NCBI GenBank assembly: GCA_965223125.1
Contig: OZ244984.1
Coordinates: forward strand, 2,356,001 to 2,420,000
From: Pacificispira sp965223125
GTDB taxonomy: Bacteria; Pseudomonadota; Alphaproteobacteria; UBA8366; Aestuariispiraceae
DNA: 64,000 nt
Direction of reading: 5' to 3'
In this document: one piece after another, positions 7,432 to 16,395 of the stretch
Layout: every line of letters starts with the position of its first letter
How positions within the stretch are numbered: position 1 is the stretch's first letter
Made by a program: the position numbers and the translations under genes
Notes under the pieces: model-generated
What the model saw: only the letters and a program-made list of their open reading frames with translations
What the model was told of the DNA's origin: nothing
Databases searched by the model: none

Positions 7432-9515
7432 CCAGAGGTGCAAAAAGTTGATGCAGTAGTTGAACGATGGTTTGTTCAGCTATAATTTGACTTAGTTGGT
7501 AAATTTAATCATCTGTAATGTAGCTTCTAATCTTCGCAAACCAACCCACCACTTCACCGCCGGGATCGCACTCAAGAAGCCGTTTGGCTGTCATTTGTTT
7601 TACAGCTTCCTCATTGAGACGCTTTTTAACTCTTGATTCCTTTTCTTTTTTTCTCTTTTCAGAAACTTCATCCCACGGGCCAACATCTTGCTGGGCTTCA
7701 TGTACGATTTTGGCAACCAAGATTGGGACATCATCATTATCTTGGAAATTTGGAACTACTGGTAGTTTAAGGGCTTCGGCAATCGCATCAGGATGTAAAT
7801 AGTTCTCCATTTCCCGTTTCTGTGTCAGAGATGCCCAGTCTTTTCCATCACGAGCAAGTACTTTGTCTACGTAATCCTGATATTTTGGATTGTTGAGGTC
7901 ATCACGGTCATAGAGATGAACCTGGGGAATGCCAACGCCTTGGAGATAGTTTTTTGATACCCAGTGTTTGAGATTACCTCCGCTGAGTAGAACGAATGCA
8001 ATGCGTTGGTCGTTAACAAGATCAGGGGCATTATTATCTAGTTCCTGCACGACGGGTGTGATCCCTTGCAAAAAGGAAACGTCGTGTGGCCCTTCAACAC
8101 ACACAAGCACTCGTACTCGCTGATCTGGTAGTACACCAAGTTCATTTGCGACTAATTTTAGAACATCGTCACCACCCCCAAGAACGAAGGGTTGACCTGC
8201 ATCATCCTTCTTAACAAAACGTATGGATTCGATTGGAAGCATAGCTGCAATGCCGGGTACATGCGTTGTTAGGATGACTTGCGCATTACTTTGCTGACTT
8301 AATTCCAACAAGGCTTTTACCAACATACGCTGGTTTTGAGGGTGTTGTGAAGTTTCTGGTTCCTCAACTGCATATATGATACCTGGTGCAGCCCGTTCTA
8401 TCTGCCGTCGTTCAGCCTCTGCACGAAAGAAGTTCAGTAGGATGAGGCGACGAACCCCGCTACCTCGCTTGTTGATAGGAATCCCATCTTGACCTTTTAG
8501 TGCGAGCTTAAATCCGTCCCATTTCGGTTCAGCCTTAAACTCAGCGTAAAGCTCATCAGCAAGCTTAGCATCCATTTCACGTAGCTTTTCTAGCGTGCGC
8601 TCAGCGACAGCCATCGCGCTACGGCTTACTTGATTACGGATTTCCTGTAGTTGTGGTTCCACCAGTTTTATTGCTTCGGTGATTGCAATGCGCATGGGAT
8701 CTTGAACTTCAGCGTCTTCATCTCTGCTCGGGCGATCCGCTTGAAACAAGGCGAAGGCGGGAATGTATGTTTGAATTTGCTCCCACACTTGTTTGAGATC
8801 GTCACCATCCAAAGGAATAAGAGTTGATCTCAATTGCAAATCATTCTGCTTTCCGACGTTCTTCCATATAGCACGTCGTAGAGCAGAACTTCGTGTCTTA
8901 TCCACGGTGGCCATGTCTACACCAGTAAGCTCAGCACGCTTTTTAAGATCAGCAATCTTCATCCCTACAAGGTCTGCGACATTCTCTGCAGACGGGTGAT
9001 GAGCTTGAGCAAAGACTGAGATTTTCGGTTTAGCCCCAGTGCACATGTACCTTTTGACAATTTCAAGTCGTCCTTCGACGGTTAGAAGGTATTCATCCGC
9101 TAAAGACGTTTTAGCTTGGGCATCAATTACAACTTCTGGAGGGAGGTCGCCGAAGGCACAACTTATATCAAAATGTTGTTCAACTGCTTTAACACAGAGA
9201 TCACCAACGTCAGCCTTGACGGTTTCACTTCCAAAGAAGATTGCTAGAGCTTCCAAAACGGTACTCTTTCCCGCGTCATTTCGACCAGTAAAAGAGGTCA
9301 AATCTCCTATATCAATCTGGATAGGTTCCCGATAACCTCGAAAGTTAGATAATGTGACTTGTTCCAAACGCATTTTGGTCTCCTTGAAAACGTCAACTGA
9401 TGGTAGCGCATCATCCCTTTCTCGCGCAAGTGCATCCGGTTTAAATATTTTCTGTGGAATTTCTACACTCTGGTATCATTTGAGAACTATTTACTTTACC
9501 TCTTTTTTCAGCAGT
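7432..9515. mobile_element. A+T-rich insert carrying a lone OLD-family nuclease gene
   Basis: The segment between the two 382-bp repeats is clearly richer in A+T than both flanks. It holds one gene (7505-9373, minus) and short non-coding ends. It has no transposase, integrase or terminal inverted repeat. The structure is complete gene, insert, 3' fragment of the same gene. That is what a single crossover (Campbell-type) between a circular DNA carrying a homologous Nudix 3' segment and the chromosome would leave. The origin is inferred; the repeat layout and base composition are seen. Confidence 0.7.
7505..9373 (-). CDS. OLD-family ATP-dependent endonuclease (AAA ATPase + TOPRIM)
   Basis: A 622-residue protein. 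The N-terminal ABC/SMC-type ATPase has a P-loop at residues 30-38 (GRNDAGKST), a Walker B region YAVEEPETSQHP near 340, and a switch histidine in TTHVPG near 370. The C-terminal TOPRIM nuclease domain begins at VLVCVEGPHDVSFL (about 422) and has the later acidic YDRDD motif near 485. OLD proteins are ATP-regulated nucleases used against phages. No UvrD-like helicase partner is adjacent, so this is a single-gene OLD (class 1 type) and not Gabija. The start has AAGGAG seven bases upstream. Base composition differs sharply from its neighbours, a sign of horizontal transfer. Confidence 0.85.
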   Translation of the reverse strand: MRLEQVTLSNFRGYREPIQIDIGDLTSFTGRNDAGKSTVLEALAIFFGSETVKADVGDLCVKAVEQHFDISCAFGDLPPEVVIDAQAKTSLADEYLLTVEGRLEIVKRYMCTGAKPKISVFAQAHHPSAENVADLVGMKIADLKKRAELTGVDMATVDKTRSSALRRAIWKNVGKQNDLQLRSTLIPLDGDDLKQVWEQIQTYIPAFALFQADRPSRDEDAEVQDPMRIAITEAIKLVEPQLQEIRNQVSRSAMAVAERTLEKLREMDAKLADELYAEFKAEPKWDGFKLALKGQDGIPINKRGSGVRRLILLNFFRAEAERRQIERAAPGIIYAVEEPETSQHPQNQRMLVKALLELSQQSNAQVILTTHVPGIAAMLPIESIRFVKKDDAGQPFVLGGGDDVLKLVANELGVLPDQRVRVLVCVEGPHDVSFLQGITPVVQELDNNAPDLVNDQRIAFVLLSGGNLKHWVSKNYLQGVGIPQVHLYDRDDLNNPKYQDYVDKVLARDGKDWASLTQKREMENYLHPDAIAEALKLPVVPNFQDNDDVPILVAKIVHEAQQDVGPWDEVSEKRKKEKESRVKKRLNEEAVKQMTAKRLLECDPGGEVVGWFAKIRSYITDD

Positions 9516-9846
9516 ACTTGCCCTCTGCGCGATCCCGGTCGGGGCGATCTCCTATTGTCACGAGACATTGCAGGGGCTGAAGCCGGACGAGATGTTCTGC
9601 TATGACCTCGACCTCACCGAAGGGTTTACGCCCGTACCCTCGGACGGGGAAGTTGCGGCCTTTCATATGATGCCGGTTGGCGAGGTGATGGAACTCGTTC
9701 GCGAGACTGAGCGTTTCAAATTCAACTGCGCCCTGGTCCTGATCGACTTTTTCATTCGTCATGGTCTGATCGATCCGGATCAGGAAGCCGACTATGTCGG
9801 TCTCTGCGGCTCGCTCCGGGCTCAGACGATGGGGATTCGGGCATAG
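9516..9846 (+). pseudogene. truncated 3' fragment of the Nudix gene
   Basis: The frame encodes the last 110 residues of the Nudix protein, almost unchanged, but lacks the DUF4743 domain and the Nudix box. An internal ATG at 9568 could start a 92-residue product with no catalytic motif. Most likely this is the original host 3' end left behind when the insert recombined into the gene. Confidence 0.85.
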
Positions 9847-9897
9847 GCATCGGGTCCGGCACAGTACCCGGCGGCTTGACGTCGGGGTTGGAAAAGT
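9516..9897 (+). repeat. 382-bp direct repeat, downstream copy
   Basis: Second copy of 7050-7431, starting at ACTTGCCC and running to the GGTTGGAAAA that lies before pepN. The two copies stay colinear past the stop codon, so the repeat is not limited to coding sequence. Confidence 0.92.
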
Positions 9898-9948
9898 TCT
9901 TGCTGCTCCCCATTCTCAACGACAATCGATTGCAGTCAGGGATATCCG

Positions 9949-12582
9949 ATGAAGACCGAGCAGCCCCCCGTCATCCGCCTAACCGACTATGCCTATCCTA
10001 GCTTCACAGTGGAGAGTGTCGCGCTGGAATTCGACCTGGCTCCGCGCGGGACTCTGGTGCGCTCCCGGCTGGCGATTCAGCGGGTGGCGGGTGCGACAGG
10101 GCCATTGATGCTGGAGGGCGAGGATCTGGCGCTGCATTCCATCGCAATTGATGGCGTGGTGCTGGAACCGTCCGACTACGCGCAGGGCAAGGCGGGTCTG
10201 ACGTTGAACGATCCCCCGGCGTCATTCGTGCTGGAGACGGTGGTTGCCATTGATCCGATCGACAATACGCGCCTGGAGGGTTTGTATCAGTCGAACGGCA
10301 CGTTCTGCACCCAATGCGAGGCGGAGGGATTCCGCCGGATCACCTTCTATCCCGACCGCCCGGATGTCATGAGCACCTTCACGGTCACGATGCGCGGAGA
10401 CCGGGCGACCTGCCCGGTGTTGCTGTCGAATGGCAATCTGGTTTCTTCCCGCGATCTGCCGGATGGACGGCATGAGGCGGTATGGTCGGACCCGTTCCCG
10501 AAGCCCAGCTATCTCTTTGCCCTCGTCGCCGGAACTTTGGATGTGTTCGAGGATACCTTCATCACCCGCAGCGGGCGCAGGGTTGATCTGAAAATCTGGG
10601 TCGAGCCCGACAATGCGCCACGCTGCGCCTATGCGATGGATGCCCTGAAACGCTCCATGGCCTGGGACGAGGAAAGGTTCGGTCTGGAATATGATCTCGA
10701 CATCTTCAACATTGTCGCGGTCAGTGATTTCAACATGGGCGCGATGGAGAACAAGTCGCTCAATGTCTTCAATGCGAAATACATTCTGGCCGATCCGGAA
10801 ACTGCCACCGATGCGGATTTCGCCAATATCGAGGCCATCGTCGCCCATGAATATTTCCACAACTGGACTGGCAACCGGGTTACCTGCCGTGACTGGTTCC
10901 AGTTGAGCCTGAAGGAAGGGCTGACCGTCTTTCGCGATCAGGAATTTTCCTCCGACATGCGGTCGCGGGCGGTGAAGCGGATTCAGGATGTCCGCATGCT
11001 GCGCGCCCGCCAATTTCCGGAGGATGCCGGGCCGCTTGCCCATCCGGTGCGCCCCGAAAGCTATATTGAGATCAACAATTTCTATACCGCGACCGTCTAT
11101 GAGAAGGGGGCGGAGGTGATCCGGATGCTCCATGCGATGCTGGGCGAGGACGGATTCCAGGCCGGGATGCGGCTCTATTTCGAGCGTCATGACGGACAGG
11201 CGGTCACCTGTGACGATTTTGTTGCTGCCATGGCCGATGCGACCGGGCGCGACCTGACCGGCTTCAAGCCCTGGTACTCCCAGGCCGGAACGCCGGAAGT
11301 AACCGCTGACTGGCAGCATGATTCCAATGCCGGGACTCTGACCCTGACGCTTGCCCAGGTGACCCGCCCGACGCCGGGTCAGCCGGAGAAGCAGCCGCTG
11401 CCGATCCCGATCCGGATGGGACTTATCGACCGCTCTGGCCTGCCGGTTCCACTGATCGTGTCGGGTGAGGATCTGGGCGAGGATATGGTGATCGACCTGG
11501 ATGGGGCGGAAAAGCAGGTTGTCTTTGACGGCGTCACGAAACCTGCTGTGCCCTCCCTGAATCGGGGTTTTTCTGCACCGATCATCCTGAAAGCCTCTTA
11601 TACGCCGCAGGATCTGGTGCTGCTGATGGGGCATGATACGGACCCCTTCGCGCGATGGGAGGCGGGACAGCAATATGCGACGGCCTGTCTGCTGGACATG
11701 GTTGTCGCCTTGCGGGATGGACGGAACTTCACGATTGATGCGGCGCTGATCGAGGCGATTGGGCGTACGCTGGTTGATCCGTCGCTTGATCCGGCTTTCC
11801 GGGCGCAGGCGATCCTGCTGCCGACGGAGGATTACATCGCCGAGCAGATGCGACCGGTCGCGATTGACGAAATCCATGCCGCCCGCACTGCCCTGCGTCG
11901 GGCCATCGGGGAGGCACTGCGCGATGACCTGAATGTAATCTATGACGGCTTTGCCGGGATCGGTGCCTATGATCCGGGGGCGGACTCCGCCGGACGGCGC
12001 GCGCTGCGCAATGTCGCGCTTGCCTATCTCGGAGCGACGGAGACCCAGTTGGCGGTCGACATGGCCAAGGCGCAGTTCGACACAGCGGACAACATGACCG
12101 ACCGCATGGCGGCCTTGTCCGTGCTGGCCGATACCGATGGACCGGAGCGGGAGGTGTCGCTGGCCGCTTTCCATGACCGATTCCGGGGCGATGAGCAGGT
12201 GATGGACAAATGGCTGGCGGTGCAGGCGACGAGCGCGCGCGCAGATACCCTGTCGCAGGTCATAGCGCTGCTCGACCACCCCGTCTTTTCGATGAAAAAG
12301 CCGAACAAGGTGCGCGCCCTGATCGGTTCCTTCGCGATGGCCAACCCGGTGCGTTTTCATGCTGCGGATGGCAGTGGTTACCGCTTCGTGACCGACATGC
12401 TGTTGCGGCTTGATCCCGTGAACCCGCAGGTCACGGCACGGCTGATGGGGGTCTTCGGTCAATGGCGGCGTCTCCCCGCGGATCGCAGCCGGGCGATGAA
12501 GGAGCAGCTTGAACGCCTGGCCGGAACCGAAGGTCTCAGCCGCGACAGTATAGAGATCGCGACCAAGTCGCTGGACGGCTGA
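9949..12582 (+). CDS. pepN: aminopeptidase N (peptidase M1)
   Basis: An 877-residue cytosolic zinc aminopeptidase of the PepN type that trims N-terminal residues from peptides during protein turnover. The exopeptidase motif GAMEN is present (MGAMENKSLN, near residue 264), followed by the zinc site HEYFHNW and the distal glutamate in LSLKEGLTVFRDQEF. Length and the long alpha-helical C-terminal domain agree with Gram-negative PepN. The start ATG is preceded by AGGGA eleven bases upstream. Now separated from the Nudix gene by the insert and the fragment, it was probably the direct downstream neighbour before insertion. Confidence 0.95.
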   Translation: MKTEQPPVIRLTDYAYPSFTVESVALEFDLAPRGTLVRSRLAIQRVAGATGPLMLEGEDLALHSIAIDGVVLEPSDYAQGKAGLTLNDPPASFVLETVVAIDPIDNTRLEGLYQSNGTFCTQCEAEGFRRITFYPDRPDVMSTFTVTMRGDRATCPVLLSNGNLVSSRDLPDGRHEAVWSDPFPKPSYLFALVAGTLDVFEDTFITRSGRRVDLKIWVEPDNAPRCAYAMDALKRSMAWDEERFGLEYDLDIFNIVAVSDFNMGAMENKSLNVFNAKYILADPETATDADFANIEAIVAHEYFHNWTGNRVTCRDWFQLSLKEGLTVFRDQEFSSDMRSRAVKRIQDVRMLRARQFPEDAGPLAHPVRPESYIEINNFYTATVYEKGAEVIRMLHAMLGEDGFQAGMRLYFERHDGQAVTCDDFVAAMADATGRDLTGFKPWYSQAGTPEVTADWQHDSNAGTLTLTLAQVTRPTPGQPEKQPLPIPIRMGLIDRSGLPVPLIVSGEDLGEDMVIDLDGAEKQVVFDGVTKPAVPSLNRGFSAPIILKASYTPQDLVLLMGHDTDPFARWEAGQQYATACLLDMVVALRDGRNFTIDAALIEAIGRTLVDPSLDPAFRAQAILLPTEDYIAEQMRPVAIDEIHAARTALRRAIGEALRDDLNVIYDGFAGIGAYDPGADSAGRRALRNVALAYLGATETQLAVDMAKAQFDTADNMTDRMAALSVLADTDGPEREVSLAAFHDRFRGDEQVMDKWLAVQATSARADTLSQVIALLDHPVFSMKKPNKVRALIGSFAMANPVRFHAADGSGYRFVTDMLLRLDPVNPQVTARLMGVFGQWRRLPADRSRAMKEQLERLAGTEGLSRDSIEIATKSLDG

Positions 12583-12650
12583 TCGCGGCTTGGACATGGC
12601 AGCCCACCAGAAATTTTGTGTTGGAGATTCTGGAAGAAAACCTTGTGAAA

Positions 12651-12668
12651 TGTACCTTTTGTGGTACA
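12651..12668. promoter_or_regulatory. inverted repeat operator before the toxin-antitoxin remnant
   Basis: TGTACC, six bases, GGTACA forms a symmetric 18-base site ending just before the first codons of the toxin remnant. Its position fits an autoregulatory operator bound by the Xre-type antitoxin encoded downstream. Confidence 0.5.
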
Positions 12669-12675
12669 AAAATTA

Positions 12676-12837
12676 ATGAGCAGCAATAAACGACTGCCAG
12701 CTAGGTTCTTTCAACTGGAGAACGGTAACGAGCCTGTTCGTAAGTGGTTCCTGGGTCTCGATCCAACCGAGCGTAGGTTGATTGGCAACGACATCATGAC
12801 GGCTGAACCTGGCGAAATAGAGAATGAGAGGTTTGCA
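12676..12837 (+). pseudogene. remnant of a HigB/RelE-like toxin
   Basis: About 45 residues resemble the N-terminus of phage-derived Gp49/HigB-type toxins: RLPARFFQLENGNEPVRKWF followed by LDPTERRLIGNDIMTAE. The rest of the roughly 110-residue toxin, which should hold the catalytic basic residues, is missing. After TAE the frame runs on without a stop into the antitoxin gene, so an internal in-frame deletion is the simplest explanation. Confidence 0.6.
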
Positions 12838-13131
12838 ATGACGGACGTCATGGAGAAGGGCAGGGTGGGCAGTTCCTTTGAGGATTTCCTCAAGGATCAG
12901 GGTGCCTATGAAACAACGGTCGATCAGGCGGTGAAGCGCGTTCTGGCCTTTCAACTCGCGGAAGTGATGGCGGCTCAAGGCATCACGAAGGTCGCTATGG
13001 CAAAAAAGCTTGAAACCAGCCGTTCGCAGTTGGATCGGATCCTTGATCCGGACAACGATAGTGTTTCACTTGGCCTGCTGGCGCGGGCAGCTCAGGTGGT
13101 CGGTCGTAAATTGCACATCGAACTGAAGTAA
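12838..13131 (+). CDS. Xre-family antitoxin (HigA-like)
   Basis: A 97-residue DNA-binding antitoxin. Residues 45-95 hold a helix-turn-helix: MAAQGITKVAMAKKLETSRSQLDRILDP, then the LGLLARAAQVVGRKLHIEL end typical of HigA-type proteins linked to Gp49-like toxins. The ATG at 12838 has GAGAGG six bases upstream, so it can be translated independently even though the frame is also continuous with the toxin remnant (a 156-residue fusion from the GTG at 12661). With its toxin deleted it may survive as an orphan repressor of its own promoter. Confidence 0.7.
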   Translation: MTDVMEKGRVGSSFEDFLKDQGAYETTVDQAVKRVLAFQLAEVMAAQGITKVAMAKKLETSRSQLDRILDPDNDSVSLGLLARAAQVVGRKLHIELK

Positions 13132-13145
13132 GGTTTCTCGGTGCT

Positions 13146-15281
13146 CTAACCGACCGCAGGCGTGCCCAGCAGGTCCTGGATTCTGGGAACCTGCTCCAGG
13201 GACCATTTCATTTCCTGGCGGTCGGAATCGGACAGGTCCCCGGGGGCGACCTTGTTCGACAGTGGCACTCCCGCTTCCAGATCGCGGAGCTGCTGGGCGA
13301 GGATCAACCGTAAAAGGAAGCTGTGTGCTTCCACCAGATTGTCGATGGTGCGTTCCGAGGCCAGTTCGTGTTCCTTTGCCGCCAGCAGGCGTTTCGGGGT
13401 GGATCGTGCGCCGATGCCCAGTTGCAGCGAGGCCACGCGGGCGGCGGAGATGATCGGCAGGATGCCGTGCCATTTCAGGTCGATCCGTCCGTCCTGCAGT
13501 TTCATGCGCCCGAACCAGCCTATCGGGGTTTCGACGCCACTGGCATTCAGCGCCAGGAAACTCAGGAACGTGCGCGCCTGTTTGGCCTTTTCTATCGCAT
13601 TCGCCCGGATTTGATCCGCAAGGTCGCCAACGCCATAGACCGGTCTTGCATCAAAGAAGATGTCGCAGTTCAGGATATCCTCCGGGCGGGATTTGGATAT
13701 CCAGGCACCGACAGTATCGTTCCAGCCCGACACATCGCGTCGCCATGCGGCATTGGAGGCCATGATGCCCCCCTTGCAATAGGTGACCCCGACATCGTTC
13801 AGGATATCGGCGACCCGCTTGCCCAAGGCGGCCAACCATCTGTCCTCCGGCCCGTCGGCGGCCCCTTGCGGGAAGACGATGGCATTGTCCTGATCCATCG
13901 CCAGCAGGCTTTCACCACGTCCACCAGAGCCGAGCACCATCATCGCATAAGGGACGGGGGGCGGCCCCAGACCCTGCTCCAGCATCTCCGATTCCGCCAG
14001 ATGGCAGGCGCGCTGGGTCAATGCGCGCAACTCTCGGGATATCAGGGTTGCGACGGATCGCGCATCGACATCCTCATAGACCAGCGCTCCAGCAACGGTC
14101 GTCAGCTTCGACCAGACCCTCGCCAGATCTTCCGGAGACTGCGCATTCTCGATACCGTCATCCAGGGAAATCGCATCATCGGCCCGTTGTCGCAGCAGAT
14201 CGCGCGCACTCAGCACACCGACCAGCCCGCCATCCGGTCCAGATACGCCGAGGTGCCGGAACCCGCCATGAGTCATACGGGCCAGGGCGCGGTAAACGAA
14301 TTCCTCCTGATGCACACAGATCAGCGGGGAGGTGGCGAAGGTTTCGACCGGTCGCTCCAGGGCATCGCCACCCTGGCTTTGGATCGCGCGCAGAATATCG
14401 CGTTCCGTCACGATGCCGGGCGGTGAATCCGGCGCATCGCGGGTGACAATCAGCGAACTGATCCCATGATCCACCATCATCGACAAGGCCTCGCGCAGGG
14501 GGCGCGGGGCCGGGATGGTGATGGGCGGGGATTTCATCAGGTCACCGACTCGGTGACGATAGGGGAAGCTGTCGATCCGGGCAAAATCAGCGATGTTTCG
14601 GCTGCGCCCCGTCTCCGTCGCCTCCGGATGGACCCAGCCTGCCTGGATCTCGCTCATCATCGTACCGGACAGGGTGCGGCAGGCGCGCTCCGCCTCCGCA
14701 AGGGTCCGGATGCCCTTCTCTCGCAGGGCGGGCAGCAGCGCCTGGAACAGGCGACCGGTGATCAGGGCATCGCCCAGGGCGCGGTGGCGGTTGGTGATTT
14801 CGACGCCCAGCCATTCCGCCGTCGTTTCCAGCGATGGGTTGGGCAGGTTGCGAACGACAAGCTGTGTCAGCAGCCGGACGCACAGACTGCGTGGTGGTCG
14901 CCATGGCAATCCGGCGCGCTCATGCTCCGCCTTCAGGACGGCAACGTCGAAACCGATGGAATAACCGACAAGAATGCAGGGTCCGGCCCAATCCGTGAAG
15001 GCGGCCATCGCTTCGGGGAAGGAGACGGCGTCGGTGACATCGGCATCGGTAATGCCGTGAATCCGGGTGGAGGCCTCGCGGATCGGAAGACCCGGATTGA
15101 CCAGCATGGCGAAAACATCGGCCTCTTCCGTAGCGCGACCGAATACCGGTCGATAGGCCCCGATTTCGATCACCCTGTCCTTCGCCGCATCGAGGCCCGT
15201 CGTTTCCGTATCCAGCACCACGATGGGCAGGGCTGCGAGCAGGGTCCCGGAAAGACTGTCAGGCACGCGCGGAAAGGTCAT
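13146..15281 (-). CDS. DnaQ-like exonuclease / CBS pair / DUF294 nucleotidyltransferase fusion
   Basis: A 711-residue multidomain protein. Residues 15-185 form a DEDDh 3'-5' exonuclease domain (VLDTETTGLD; IHGITDADV; late NRHRALGDAL). Residues 240-360 are two CBS motifs, which usually bind adenosine nucleotides. Residues 390-530 are a GlnD-like DUF294 nucleotidyltransferase with GSGGRGESLLAMDQDNA, and the end is the DUF294 C-terminal domain. CBS-DUF294 proteins are often found beside sodium/solute symporters such as the one at 16396-18204, and a role in regulating or energy-sensing for that transporter has been suggested; this is inference. The start lies one base after the stop of the upstream 233-residue gene, so the two are coupled. 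Confidence 0.85.
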   Translation of the reverse strand: MTFPRVPDSLSGTLLAALPIVVLDTETTGLDAAKDRVIEIGAYRPVFGRATEEADVFAMLVNPGLPIREASTRIHGITDADVTDAVSFPEAMAAFTDWAGPCILVGYSIGFDVAVLKAEHERAGLPWRPPRSLCVRLLTQLVVRNLPNPSLETTAEWLGVEITNRHRALGDALITGRLFQALLPALREKGIRTLAEAERACRTLSGTMMSEIQAGWVHPEATETGRSRNIADFARIDSFPYRHRVGDLMKSPPITIPAPRPLREALSMMVDHGISSLIVTRDAPDSPPGIVTERDILRAIQSQGGDALERPVETFATSPLICVHQEEFVYRALARMTHGGFRHLGVSGPDGGLVGVLSARDLLRQRADDAISLDDGIENAQSPEDLARVWSKLTTVAGALVYEDVDARSVATLISRELRALTQRACHLAESEMLEQGLGPPPVPYAMMVLGSGGRGESLLAMDQDNAIVFPQGAADGPEDRWLAALGKRVADILNDVGVTYCKGGIMASNAAWRRDVSGWNDTVGAWISKSRPEDILNCDIFFDARPVYGVGDLADQIRANAIEKAKQARTFLSFLALNASGVETPIGWFGRMKLQDGRIDLKWHGILPIISAARVASLQLGIGARSTPKRLLAAKEHELASERTIDNLVEAHSFLLRLILAQQLRDLEAGVPLSNKVAPGDLSDSDRQEMKWSLEQVPRIQDLLGTPAVG

Positions 15282-15282
15282 C

Positions 15283-15984
15283 TCACTCCCTCATGGGTTC
15301 AATCACTGTGGGTTCCATCGTTGCGAATCTAGTTTTCCACTCGGCGCAGATCGCATCCGGGTTCTGGCGTTTAAGGAATTGTTCGCGGACATCAGCCCAA
15401 CGCAGCCGGATTGAGTTCTCCACGATCTCCCGATCCAGTTCCTTGAATTCGTCGATCACCGGCGCATGACGGACAAGGTCCAACTCGCTGGGTTTGAACG
15501 CCGCCAGTCCGACGGCATGGGCTGCCCAATTGGTCTGGGCCAGCCGTGCGTCAAAGACCGACCGGGCATCCTTCGGAATCATTTCATCTGGCGTGTCGAC
15601 CAGGGCCCGTTCCGCTGCGGTCTCGAAGCAGAAATGGGCCAGCGCATCGGCCTCCGCGACGGACAGCGTACCCGACCGATTCGCCCGCGCCACCGTATAG
15701 ATCGTCAGATCGGACAGGCAGGACAGAAAAACTTTTACAGCCGATGCGCGCATGGACTGAGAGAAAACCGGGTCCGCGAACAGCATGCGATACCGGGTTC
15801 CCATTCGTGCCTTCAAATATCCGTAAAGTGCTGTCTGCGAGATATACGAAGAACGGGTGTGGACGAAATCGGCCAAATCCTCGCTGGAGGCAATCGGGGT
15901 TGCCTTGAATCGGATCGCAATCGCCTTCATCGCGCTGGAAAAGAAGTCGATGAACTGGGTCAGGGTGGGCAGGCCGTTAATCAT
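15283..15984 (-). CDS. conserved hypothetical protein, partner of the DUF294 protein
   Basis: A 233-residue soluble, mainly alpha-helical protein with no signal peptide or membrane helix and no motif I recognise. It is the first gene of a two-gene minus-strand operon with the exonuclease-CBS-DUF294 fusion, and it is divergent from the DUF4212/symporter operon. That position suggests a regulator or accessory factor for transport. A tRNA- or nucleotide-binding fold cannot be excluded. Confidence 0.6.
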   Translation of the reverse strand: MINGLPTLTQFIDFFSSAMKAIAIRFKATPIASSEDLADFVHTRSSYISQTALYGYLKARMGTRYRMLFADPVFSQSMRASAVKVFLSCLSDLTIYTVARANRSGTLSVAEADALAHFCFETAAERALVDTPDEMIPKDARSVFDARLAQTNWAAHAVGLAAFKPSELDLVRHAPVIDEFKELDREIVENSIRLRWADVREQFLKRQNPDAICAEWKTRFATMEPTVIEPMRE

Positions 15985-16012
15985 ATTGTGTCCCGATTAA
16001 TTGATTGATTGC

Positions 16013-16042
16013 TTGACAACTTTTGCAAATCCTCTGTAGCGT
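16013..16042 (+). promoter_or_regulatory. possible promoter of the symporter operon
   Basis: A consensus -35 box TTGACA (16013-16018) is followed 18 bases later by the weak -10 match TAGCGT. Directly upstream lies a short repeated ATTAATTGATTGATTG tract in the space between the divergent operons, which could hold a regulator site. The -10 box is poor, so the start site is uncertain. Confidence 0.35.
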
Positions 16043-16119
16043 CTGCTGCTTGTATCTTACTGAGGCTGGCCTAACAATAAAAACAACAGGGTCACGCTGG
16101 AACAATCTGGGGGAAGCAA

Positions 16120-16383
16120 ATGGCTCAAAGTAAAGAGGAAGTGCGTGCCGTCCACTGGGGAAAAACGCGGAATTTGACCTTCGTCATTCTGGCGCTCTGG
16201 TTCATTTTCGCATACGTGGTGCACTGGTTCGCCGTATCGCTGAACACCATGACCTTCATAGGTTTCCCGCTTGGCTATTACATGGCCGCGCAGGGATCCC
16301 TGATCGTCTTCGTCGTACTGATCTTCGTGCAGAACAAAATGCAGGATAAGATCGACGATGATGCCGGTTTCTTGGAAAATTAA
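16120..16383 (+). CDS. DUF4212 small subunit of a sodium/solute symporter
   Basis: An 87-residue membrane protein with two hydrophobic helices (about residues 20-43 and 47-70), matching the DUF4212 family. Members are encoded directly before a large SSS-family transporter and are regarded as its small subunit. The ATG is preceded by GGGGGAAG. The gene ends 12 bases before the large-subunit gene, so they are cotranscribed and probably made in equal amounts. Confidence 0.85.
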   Translation: MAQSKEEVRAVHWGKTRNLTFVILALWFIFAYVVHWFAVSLNTMTFIGFPLGYYMAAQGSLIVFVVLIFVQNKMQDKIDDDAGFLEN

Positions 16384-16395
16384 GGGGAGGTCGGA

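Noticed and set aside
7505..9373. Gabija-type system
   Set aside because: The OLD-like ATPase/TOPRIM gene fits GajA in layout, but no UvrD-like helicase gene lies on either side; the neighbours are a Nudix gene and its fragment.
10222..12669. 815-codon minus-strand frame opposite pepN
   Set aside because: The plus frame encodes a full aminopeptidase N with all motifs; the antisense frame is an effect of high G+C and has no recognisable domain.
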